Source: Aedes albopictus
Lineage: Eukaryota; Arthropoda; Insecta; Diptera; Culicidae
DNA: 64,000 nt
Direction of reading: 5' to 3'
NCBI RefSeq assembly: GCF_035046485.1
Contig: NC_085138.1
Location: 62,426,580 to 62,490,579, forward strand
Shown here: positions 52,150 to 62,064 of the stretch, in pieces
Layout of the letters: each line of letters opens with the position of its first letter
Numbering within the stretch: position 1 is the first letter of the stretch
The notes under the pieces: model-generated
What the model saw: the letters and a program-made list of their open reading frames with translations, nothing else
What the model was told of the DNA's origin: nothing
Databases searched by the model: none
Position numbers and translations under genes: made by a program

Positions 52150-52991
52150 ACATTACAGTTCTGCCACTGTTCCAAATCTTCTATTCATTTATAGCAATAA
52201 TATCCATGTCATCCACAAAACAGACAAATTAGCCGGATTTCGGCAAAATTGTGCCCGGTTTTTGAGTCAAGCTCGTCTCCTAATACCTTCCAGGGCGATA
52301 TTGAACAGCAGGCATGAGAGTCCATCACTGTGTCGTAGTCCCCGGTGAGATTCAAAAGATCTGGAAACCCTTACGCAGTTATTTATACCGTCCATCTTCG
52401 TTTTGACCAGTCTAGTGAGCTTCCCGCTCCCGGAAAAGCCGCTCGATACTGTCGTACGTCACCTTGAAGTCGATAAACAAGTGTTGCGTTGGGACCTGGT
52501 ATTAACGAAATGTTTGAAGGATTTGCCCTCAGCGAAGATCTGGTTCGATGTCGTGCGGCCGTCGACAAAATTGGCTTGATAACTTTCGTCGGACTTATTC
52601 GTTTCTGATGACTGACGATGGAAGATCTAGGACTTTGTAGGTGGCATTCAGAATTGTGGTCGCTGGAAAGTTTTCACACTGTAACTTGTCATCTTTCTTA
52701 TACATGGAGAAAATCACCCTTTCCTACCACTCCTACGGTAGTTGTTCGGTTTCTCAGATCCACCGACTATTTCGGGCCAATCTTGATGAGTTCAGCTCCC
52801 ATACCATCCTTTCCGACTGACTTATTGTTCTTAAGCTGCTGGATAGCATCGTTAACTTCCTTCGACGTTGGATCGGTGTTGCTCTCTGCTGTACTAACGT
52901 AATCATTTCTTCCGCTACCTTGGTCATCCATGTTTGCGCTTCCCGCACCATGCAGGTGTTCGTCGTAGTACTGTTTCCACTATTCGCTCAA

Positions 52992-53265
52992 GCAGCACAC
53001 ATGTGACAGAAGAGTCACGCAGGGCATATTTTTCTTCACACATGAGCTATGTTATTCTAACCCCAAGTAAGAATTACAGTGACCCCACAATTTATGAATC
53101 GGCAAAAATGACCACAGTTTATGGATCACTCATTTGATCAACATGGTGATTCATAAATAGTGTACAAAATTAAGGTGATTCATCGGTGTGGGGTCACTGT
53201 ACTTAACTTTCATTTATGCAATCAAAAAACTGCGCTGCGTGACTCTTTTGAAACATGTGTGCTGC
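52992..53265. mobile_element. MITE inserted in the LINE remnant
   Basis: Inverted ends GCAGCACACATGTGACAG and CATGTGTGCTGC continue inward through AAGAGTCACGCAG. It lies inside the RTE remnant and is itself interrupted by another element at 53077-53199. Confidence 0.7.
53077..53199. mobile_element. 123-bp Tc1/mariner-like MITE nested in another MITE
   Basis: Perfect ends CAGTGACCCCACA and TGTGGGGTCACTG are flanked by TA at 53075-53076 and 53200-53201. The internal arms share GATTCATAAA/TTTATGAATC. It is non-coding. Confidence 0.8.
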
Positions 53266-53740
53266 CTAAGTGCTTAGGCGATCAACTCACGTCCGTCAAG
53301 ATTCTCCCGTCCTTTTTAGCTGCAGATTTTGGCTCGCGGCACGAAGCCTTTATGCGATGCGTTGAGCTTCTGGTAGAACTTCTGTGTTTCGTGTAAACGA
53401 CCCAACAGTTCTATTAGTTCGCACTCTGCTTCTTCCAGGCAGGGATGGGAACACTCACTTGCAAAGAGTTACACTCACTTGATATTTTCTCACCTTTCTC
53501 AACTCTTTGCAAAGTGAGTGTTCCCATCCTTGCTTCCAGGCGGCGCTTTTACTCCCAGGGTCTTCTGTACTCGCTCGACATTCTGATGTGTTCCACGATG
53601 AAAGCTGTTCCCAGCTGATGTGTGTTGCCCCAGCTTTGGTAGATGGTATGATTACCTTCAAACGTTCGTTGATCCTGTTCAATATTTTTCCAACAGCCTA
53701 ATGCTAAACCTGCGGTTTTTCTGTATCCAGGTATGCGGGT

Positions 53741-55436
53741 GCTCCCGATGAAATTGAGCGATCAGCAGTTCCACGCGTACCGAGCTTCCAATCACAAGTT
53801 GCTCTTCGTCGCTGGGGTCATCACCGATTGTATCGGTCCGTATTCTCTTGTTGGTTACGCGATCTTTCCTGAGGTTGCTCGTATCCCGGCCGGTGCCAAC
53901 AATAGGGGCTGCATAGCAAGGGGCTGAAGGACCTTACAAGACGTGCGAATCGCGTTTCCAGCATTTACTGTGCCAAAACTATGGATTTCTATTATTGACT
54001 GATTATTATTTTGTAGAATCTCACTATCACAAAACATTGTAAACCGGGTGGATTAATTTAAAAGGGATATTTGAGGATAGGTCATTCGTTTTTGTAGAAG
54101 AGAGACTTATAAAGAGTGATCTTTCAGTGTGAACATGAAAGTTTCACTAGACAGAAGTGTATCCAAAACTATCAATCCCCGGCCAGTTTCGTGGTAGCAG
54201 CTTATCTCGGTCGCAACAAGAATTTCAAATAAAATTTCAAGCGAGATTACAATTAAATCATCTTTACATGAATAGGGATATTTTTAAAATTCTTCTAAGG
54301 GATTATGGAGGTTTCAAGGGCGTTTTATAGCATATCCGGGGTTTTTGTAAACCTTTGGGTTTTCTGAAAATCCTGTGAACTTTTCTGAAATGCTTCCGGA
54401 ATTCCCCTACAAACCCCAGCCCCACGGACTTCTAGTAACACACATGAAACCCTCCAAAACCACCGAAAACGCGTAACGTCTCTGAAACCCATCTGAAATG
54501 CCACAAATGCCTTCGAAAAGTGCATTTCAAGCGCACAATAACAAATTGATACGGGAACTGGACTGCGAGCTGGTGAGTTGCTGGTTGATGACACCAGTCA
54601 AGCCATCACGCGAGGTACCATGACGAGGAAAGTAAACAAAATCGGACAGATTGTGGACGAGTACCTACATACCTACTGTTCAAATGATTGGATGCGACGG
54701 GAGAGCTAAAACATAAAGACATTCCGTTCTTATCTCGGAGGTAACTACAAGTGCAGCTTGATGAGAAAGTAATGGTAATCGTTTAATCGTAGTCTTGATG
54801 TTGTCTTACTGCAACGGTTGATTGCATGACTGTATCACTGTACCAGTTTAAAACAGTCACTGAAAATTCATAAAAAAGCTCTCAACGAATTTGGCTCGGT
54901 ATTCTTATCGAATTTGGTTATTTGTTCTCTCTGGATATCAAAAGTAACCAGAATCCGGAAAAATCTCTCCAACTTTCAGAAGATTTCGGTTATTAAAAAT
55001 ATAATATTGGGAGATGTTTGCGGTAATTTCTAAATTGAATTTTACCGAAACGAATTATTACCACAATTTTAATTATTACAAACTGTTTGATGGAGCTCTC
55101 ATCATACTTCGGAAGAAATCCTCGTGGAAGGGATTCCTTCCAAATTCTGAATGGAGGTTGATTCTGGGATAATTAAAAAAAGTCAGATAAAAATTTCAAC
55201 TAATTTCAAAACAAACTATTACCACAATTCGAAAAAAAATCTTCCAAAATAGCTTAAACATGCCGGAAGAAATCTTTACTTACTTACATACGGTTACAAA
55301 TGGAAATTTCAACAAAACTCGGAAACAACATCACATAATTTTGTCAAAATTGATAGAATTTCTCGCCTAATTCCGGTAGCAACATTCTTCGAATACTTGT
55401 TGAAATTTTACTAAATTTCTCAAACAAAATTGCTTA
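53741..55436. other. No supported gene
   Basis: The 53700-53940 segment has coding-like composition on the minus strand and may belong to the adjacent retroelement, but I recognise no motif. Positions 54300-54560 resemble the CCTGAAACCCC-type degenerate repeat. 54900-55430 is AT-rich. Confidence 0.35.
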
Positions 55437-55769
55437 CATACTGGAGAAACTTGTAATTACAAGGCACGTAATGTTACTAATTGACAAATTGAGAGATACA
55501 ATTTGTGAAAAAAAAATCGCGTTCTGGTGGGATTTGGACTCACGACTCCGTATTCGCTAGACCGGCGCTTTAACCAACTAAGCCACAGAACAAGTAATGA
55601 TTCTGCGGAATAGAAAGCCAAACTGACTCCGAAGCCGCACCTGAACACTCCTATTTCACAAAATCAACTCTTTTTCGGCTTAGATGTCAATCCACAACAC
55701 ACTTCAATGTCTCTCAATTTGTCAATTAGCAACATTTCGTGCCTTCTAATTATAAGTTTTTCCAGTATG
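55437..55769 (-). mobile_element. MITE with about 60-bp termini and internal tRNA-like promoter
   Basis: The left end CATACTGGAGAAACTTGTAA through CTAATTGACAAATTGAGAGA is mirrored at the right end with few mismatches. Inside, on the minus strand, lie TTAGTTGGTTAAAGC and GTGAGTCCAAATCCCAC (A- and B-box positions). Acceptor-like GTTCTG/CAGAAC pairing is visible, but the anticodon stem is poor, so it is not called a tRNA gene. A shorter relative is at 40382-40545. Confidence 0.65.
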
Positions 55770-56179
55770 TTTCAGGACATACCAGCAAATCTGGTAAAAT
55801 GCCAGTAAAATGGGCAATATGTGCCATTGTAAAACTGCCTATATTGATTTAAAATAAATGTAGGTGTGTTTTAGGAAATTTTGTTTAAATTTTTATTTTA
55901 TAGTTGTTCGTGAGAACTTTCTTCAGGGAGGAGATGCTTATCCCCTGACGCGGGTTTCACGCAAGTATCTCTGCTTGCGGGTTCGCGCAACCCTTTTTGG
56001 CCCATCATATAGGAGAATGACTTATCTCTAACAACAGTACATCCCACTTTTCAGATTATTCCAGTGGTATAGGCAGACACTTTGCTATAATACAGTCTAA
56101 GATAGTTTAGACAGGATCTACAAAATTTTTTTATGGTTTCTAATCCTAAGTTGCAACATTTACAGAAAAAAAACTATTT
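55770..56179. other. No supported gene
   Basis: It contains an imperfect GC-rich inverted word around GCTTGCGGGTTCGCGCAACCC near 55975. No other feature is recognised. Confidence 0.35.
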
Positions 56180-56181
56180 AT

Positions 56182-57405
56182 TTATTTATTCATATGTAAA
56201 CATCAACAGGCACTTTTGCCCCAATGATGTGTATTAAAACTAATTACAAAGCAATCACATACATACTTGAAACTACATACTACCAAATACAAAAAAAAAA
56301 TAACAACAATCAACATTCATCGACTTCTAGGCACTAAACATCACGTAAAAGCTAAACCAAAAAACAAAACAACGGCGCATCTTACAAAGTATGTCTAACA
56401 CTGGTTCTACAAATTACATATTACATTTCGGTATCCATACAAAGGTGCGATTTTCAAATTCGCGATACCTTAGTCCTATAGGCCAAGTGCTCGGTTCCAT
56501 TGCCAAATCTTTCAGTTTCATATCTACAACAACTTTAAACGAAATAAAATCTATCATATCAGTCGGTCTTCCTTTAGGAACCAGTTTTTTAATCCTAACT
56601 GATTTTCGATCTGTGATATCAAGACAATCACAAACCAGTCGATTCACATCCTCCTCAGTAGCACAGCAATCAATGTTGGTAAGGAACAGAGCAAACGTAT
56701 CATCTTTTCTAACTGCCGCGTGAGTACACACACCAGCGCTTGTGTCGTCGTCCAGGTTAACTTTCGATCCATTGAATAGGCGAGTGCTCGATAAAGCCGG
56801 TGATGGAACAGAAAATGAGTTTGGGATCTCACAGTTTTGTTGCTGATGAGGTACGATGGTGGCAAGTGTGTCGAAAATATCTTCGATTTTAGATCGCAGA
56901 TCGAGTATATCTGATTCAACGGTAGGCGCTTGAACATCCACGTCGTCATCATCTGCTTTTGAAACGGACATTTCTGCATCACGGTTCGCACAATACTCTG
57001 CCAAACAGTCGTCGCACATCCACAAAATGTTTTTCGCAAATAAGGCACACACAGTCGCATCTAATAAGCCTACACATGTAGCGTGGTAGCGTTTGGCGCA
57101 CCTTCCCTCGCAAATTGTATAGCGATCGTTTTTACGATCGATAGCGAGCATACACTTATTGCACTCCATATCAGTCACTGCGTAATGGCCACAAAGGTAA
57201 TTGTGAGACTTGCAAATTTCGTTAGTTAAGCAGCAATTTTGGACGAAATTGCAAGATATCAACGTGACAATCCTAGTTCATCCAGATGATTTGATACACA
57301 GGCTCACTTTAGGGCAACGACAATATTTGTTGCACTCGAAGTCGGTAGAAATTCGGCAATTAATCAACAGCGCGAAAACAGCATACCGGCCGAGATAAAG
57401 ACTCA
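56182..57405 (-). mobile_element. ORF1-only LINE derivative with 3' UTR and AATAAATA tail
   Basis: The frame 57262-56414 is followed on the minus strand by about 230 bp of 3' UTR ending in an AATAAATAAATAAATAG tail at 56182-56200. No endonuclease or reverse transcriptase lies between the ORF1 frame and the tail. The organisation suggests a non-autonomous ORF1-plus-tail unit mobilised by a CR1/L2-like partner. Confidence 0.55.
56414..57262 (-). CDS. LINE ORF1-like nucleic-acid-binding protein with PHD-like zinc finger
   Basis: 282 codons without a stop. M-E-C-N-K-C-M near residue 32 is probably the true start or the start of the zinc finger. Spaced Cys and His follow (C-E-G-R-C, then Y-H-A-T-C, then C-D-D-C), forming a PHD-like finger over residues 32-90. 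An acidic coiled-coil segment follows at about 95-140. The C-terminal part, ending S-T-W-P-I-G-L-R-Y-R-E-F, is typical of ORF1 proteins in insect CR1/L2-type LINEs. ORF1 proteins bind the element RNA as chaperones. It is not a host gene on present evidence. Confidence 0.65.
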   Translation of the reverse strand: MISCNFVQNCCLTNEICKSHNYLCGHYAVTDMECNKCMLAIDRKNDRYTICEGRCAKRYHATCVGLLDATVCALFAKNILWMCDDCLAEYCANRDAEMSVSKADDDDVDVQAPTVESDILDLRSKIEDIFDTLATIVPHQQQNCEIPNSFSVPSPALSSTRLFNGSKVNLDDDTSAGVCTHAAVRKDDTFALFLTNIDCCATEEDVNRLVCDCLDITDRKSVRIKKLVPKGRPTDMIDFISFKVVVDMKLKDLAMEPSTWPIGLRYREFENRTFVWIPKCNM

Positions 57406-57429
57406 CTCACTCACTATGTCAACCTTATA

Positions 57430-58530
57430 TGGCACATTTACATTTACATATATGTATGTTACATTTTCAGAACAGTTTGGATGACCCTGGTAGCTTCTAA
57501 AATGTACATTCAAGTATCACTTCCAATGCGCGTAATAGTGAGTTTGACGTGTAGCCGATGCTTCATTACAAGTGTAGATCTGGAGGCCTTAACCATAAAT
57601 ATAAAAAAAAATAAATAAATATAAAAAAATATTGCTGATGTACTGGAAATTTGTCTCCCCGACTTGTATTATATGTTTGAATCAAATGAGATACATGCTG
57701 CTATTAGTGCACTTTTATTGATATGTTATTACAAATGAAAACCGTATATTTTAGCTTCAGAATGGTTTGGATGATCTAGAACAGCTTTAGGTTATATGAT
57801 ATATTGTTGAACTCATTATCTATGTCTACTAAAACATACTACACCAAGTTTTGAACGTGCAGGATGCTTTGTTACGAGTATAGATCTGAAGGCCTTAACA
57901 ACATAATACTGAAAGGTGACCTCAGAGATCCCTGATGATCTGGAAACTTTTCTCCCATGGCTTGCACTATGTGTATAAATCAAATGGGCAAAATCTTATG
58001 TTTGTGCACTTCTGTTGGTACACCATTTCAAATTCAAACCATATTTCTCAACTTCAGAATAGTTCGGATGGTCCAGAATGCCTCTATGATGTGTATACAA
58101 TTATTATATGATTCAACTGATCTTTTATGACTACCAAAACGCACTATACTAAGTTTGAAATGCAACCGATGCGTTATTACCGGTGTAGATATGAAGGCCT
58201 TAACTCCAGAATGACTTGTATGGCCTAAGGTATATCCATTGATGTGCAGTTAGTCTTTTATACTCTGATTTACATGCATGGATCTAATGAAATCAGTTCT
58301 TACATGCATACATTAGTTTGATATACTATTACAGGTAAAGGCCTTACAATCACAACTTCAGGGCTTTTTTAAAGTTGCCTAGAACATCACCAGGTCATGA
58401 CTACCATCATTTCATGTTTTAAAATGTATATTTGAATGTAATTCTTCAAGTTCAAGTGATTTAAAAAGTAAACATAACTATTTGTATTTAGTAGACAGAG
58501 TTCAAAACTTCTGGACGTTTTGGATAACCT
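57430..58530. repeat. Tandem array of about 300-bp units
   Basis: Each unit contains CAGAATRGTTTGGATGATC and, about 120 bp later, GTGTAGATCTGAAGGCCTTAAC. The first mark lies near 57469, 57760 and 58064; the second lies near 57587, 57890 and 58193, with a degenerate fourth after 58330. Units have diverged by perhaps a quarter. It begins immediately upstream of the ORF1 element. Confidence 0.7.
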
Positions 58531-59704
58531 GGAGATCTATGTTACAGCTGTAAAAGGGCATAACTCATTTCTATCTAACAGCTACAACCCAAACAAGGAG
58601 TTTTGGGCAATTTTCACTAACATATATCACATTTGCATAGAAATATTACCCGAAATCAAGCGAATAACAAGTGGTGTACACTACATTTGCAGCTATATCT
58701 CCAAAATGTTCTAGCATAACATAATCTCCATATATGCATATGATAGCACAATTATTCCCTTCGATAAAAATATTTTGGTTTTGAAAATCCACCCACTGGG
58801 TCAAAAGCTATAAGTATAATTATGCAAAAAAGTTGTCCACATCCTTTAAGGGTTAAGGCTGATACAAATATAATTTTGAATTTTTGTCCCCCTTCCTTCA
58901 AAAAGTTTTGGCTGGATTCCGCATTATGAGGGGGTAGATGAAAATTATTTACCAAAATATCGAGTCTTGCTGAAAATTATTTAACAAATCCGATGAGTTT
59001 TTAACATTTTTTAGATTAAATGCTTTATTATTATTATCCCCTCCCCCACGACTGAAAATCGGCAGAAAAAATACCAAAAATTGTAATATTCATTTATTTT
59101 AGATTTTTTTTCAGTTCTGGAAAAACAATCCATAGAATGCTGGTATACATTACTAGTATATACCGGATAATACTCCAACAAAAAAAAAAATAGAAAAAAA
59201 ACCTCACATAATTCAGACAAAAATGCTTACGTAAATTTGTAAGGAATTCTATTATAACTCGAATGAAATTTCCAACAGTTTTATATTAGTAGTTTACGCA
59301 ACAAGGTGCAGAATGAAGATTTTAAGGCACGAGTCGTACATTTATCCAACGAGTTCTGTATCGAGTTCCGTACAACGTTTTTTGCAATTTCATAAATTAC
59401 CGCTTGAGGATAGTTTTCAACAAAACTTTTTCACCAAACTGCACACTGATGTTCATAGCCTTGTTTAAGAAAGTCTGATCATGGCAGGTTCTACTGTGCA
59501 GTTGTCACAATTTTTCAAAACTGCGTCCAGAAAGCATCAAGAAGTTGATCAAAACTGAAAACAGTGCTGTAATGGTTCACTACGCAACGCAAATCAGTGC
59601 TGTAATGACCATTAAAGCACTGATCATTTGGTGTGGGAAAGTAGGCCTTTTCCTGGCAGATTTGCGTGAGGTAAAACAGCCTATTATGATGAGAAATTGC
59701 AAAA
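58531..59704. other. No supported gene
   Basis: AT-rich DNA. The last part of the 300-bp array fades out here. No RNA gene or domain is visible. Confidence 0.35.
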
Positions 59705-59728
59705 AGAATTCTTATCAAATTTAGAAAA

Positions 59729-60416
59729 TCACGATCAATGATCAATTCTGACTATACATGTCAATGGTTGCTCCTCCGTGATTGATCTGAACTGGTACCA
59801 ATTGCACTGAGATCCAACTGAATAAGAGGCTGGGACATTCCACTTATTCTCAAAGTGCAATTTTAACAGCTCATGCAAATTTGATCAATAACGGCGCCGG
59901 CCAAGTCCTTATAGTCAGCTGGGAAGGGAAAGGAATGTTAGAGTGTACTGGTTGTTGCTACTAGAGACCGAGAGCACTCTGCGTCCCCACAACCCGCACG
60001 GACTGGGGTATTTTTAGACGGAAAGGATGGAAGATCTGGGAGTCACCGTTGGGTCGGCGATGCGATCCATGGATAGGGATTATTTATAGTGTTCGTGATA
60101 GATTGTGTGGTGAATAAGGTGAATAAGGTCAAGCGGCACAGCACGCTTTGGTTGCATAACTTATATGCGTTATATATACACTGTGCTGTGAGTAGAAGTT
60201 GGAAGGGAGGGAAACGACTTTTTTCAATTCGTTTCTGGTTCTAGCGATGGCAATGAACATATGAATATACATGAGTTGTATATGTAAAGAAGAGAGAGCG
60301 AGAGAAAGTGGATAGAAAGATACAAAGTAGGATGAAAAGGACGGGCCAGGGATTGAACCCATGACCTTCTGCATACGAATCAGAAGCGGTAGCCACTAGA
60401 CCACCAAGCCCGTCTT
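59729..60416 (-). mobile_element. 688-bp tRNA-headed retroelement with 24-bp target duplications
   Basis: AGAATTCTTATCAAATTTAG plus AAAA stands at 59705-59728 and again at 60417-60440. Read on the minus strand, the insert starts with a tRNA-like head (GGCTTGGTGGTCTAGTGGCTA and GGGTTCAATCCC). It continues through a CT-rich stretch (60270-60330) and a long unique body. Long target duplications are typical of LINE-mediated insertion. A head-only relative is at 36300-36395. Confidence 0.75.
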
Positions 60417-60440
60417 AGAATTCTTATCAAATTTAGAAAA

Positions 60441-61736
60441 GAATACTAACCCTAAATTTGGTAAAGAAATTGTAATAATAAAAAAGAAAGAAATTCTCAT
60501 CAAAATCATGACATTTTCTTTCATTTAGTAGAAAATATCTCAAGAGATCTCAACTAACTTATAACTTAATCGTTTTAAGGCTATATCGGTCTATATGCTC
60601 AGAGTGTAAGGGAGTAGAGATCAAAGTGGATAATGAAATGATAGATAGGATATGGCACCATTTCCGATTGACTCGTCTCAATCGTGTAATGATGACGTAA
60701 TCATTCTGCTCTCTGCTCATTTCCTTACAGGATCTCATCCTATGGGAAAGTTGATCCAGAGGTGTATATCAGGGTGGGTTTAGGGATCACGAAGCTTCTT
60801 AACAACAGTTTTAATGTAACTTTTACAAAATATAAGCATGAATGAATATGAATATAAGCATGAAATCAATCACGCTGAAAAAAAAAAATTCAAGGAATTT
60901 AAAAAAATCATAATATAGTATCCTCACCGAATTACGGAAGGACTTCTCACCAAATTCTGAAAGTGATACACACCTAATAAAAAAAAAATCGATAGGATTC
61001 TGGATAGAATTTCATTGAATCCTAAAATATTTACCCCAGTTCTTGAAAAATGCATTGAAGAATTTTGGACAATACCTTAATCAAATTCCAGAAAGCAATA
61101 CACAAAACAGTTCTTACCATAATTGTGAAAAAAAGGCTCTCCCATAATTAAACCGAAAAGTCTCTCCGAGCTACAGTCTTTTCACTCACAGAACTTCAGG
61201 TGGAACTCTTAGCTATTACCAGATGAAAATTTTAAGAAATTTACAATTTAGAATTTACAAAATCGAATTTCTACCATAACTCGAAGAAAATGTTATCATA
61301 ATGCTGGTAGAAATTCTCTCCAAATTGCGGACGGAATTGTCACCGAATATTGGGAAGAGTTCTGACCAAATTTCCGAAGCATTCTCATGAAATTCCAAAA
61401 TAAATTTGCAACAAATTTTCTAAGAAATTCTCACCGAGTTGTGTCAATTCAATTGTAATTATCACTGAACTCCAAAAACAGTTTTCACTGAATTTTCGAA
61501 AAAAAGGCTTATTCCGAAACAAATTTTCCTTTATGTAACAGTTTTTGGAAAAAAGTCGCACAACCACAATATAAACAAAAAAATTCTTCTGGTAGCAATA
61601 TCCACCCAATTCCAGACGGAAACTCTACTGAGCTTCCGACAGAATTCTCACCGAATATCATTCGAAATTTTTACCAAAGTTCATGTAGAAAAGACGAATT
61701 TGAAAAGCAATTTTAATCACATAACTCAGAAAGAAA
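60441..61736. other. No supported gene
   Basis: The 60880-61690 part is the GAATTCTCACC variety of degenerate repeat. The 60600-60780 part is unassigned unique-looking DNA. Confidence 0.4.
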
Positions 61737-62064
61737 ATATTTATTTATTTTTATTTTATTTATTTCTTTGACCTTCATCGGGCATAGAGCCTTAATGAAG
61801 CCTGGCTGGGAAAAGCCTTTTTGAGTTGCCCACATCATACGGCTCACTCAAATAGGCATAAAAACCCAGCATCTTTTGAATACATATACACATTAAAACA
61901 TAGGCAAAAAATAATAATAATAATAATAGTACAAAAATGCCTTAAAAACTAAATTGTTACAAATAAAAAAAGTCATTCTATAAAAGCATTACACATAACA
62001 CAAAAAAAAAATATATATAATAAAAACACATAGTTTCTTCCACAGAGTATGTTCAGCTTCTGAG
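61737..62064 (-). mobile_element. 3' UTR and AAATAAAT tail of the LINE
   Basis: Downstream of the ORF2 stop on the minus strand. It contains GGCTTTTCCCAGCCAGGCTT, a small palindrome, then CCGATGAAGGTCAAAG and an (AAATAAAT)n tail near 61737-61770. The tail resembles that of the ORF1-only element at 56182. Confidence 0.65.

Larger units (their letters stand above)
52150..53740 (-). pseudogene. Decayed RTE-like LINE on the minus strand
   Basis: Minus-strand fragments in shifting frames match the linker and RT N-terminus seen intact at 30836-31507. The order includes a version of I-S-W near 53640, then C-R-D-K near 53320, then L-K-N-N-K-S-V-G-K-D-G-M near 52825, then RT palm-like pieces toward 52200. 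Many stops and frameshifts break it. A MITE at 52992-53265 interrupts it. Confidence 0.7.

Noticed and set aside
53733..53927. 64-codon frame beside the LINE remnant
   Set aside because: Coding-like composition on both strands, but no motif; probably part of the adjacent retroelement.
60345..60420. tRNA gene
   Set aside because: It heads a retroelement with long target duplications and has a degenerate relative at 36300; best read as a SINE head.
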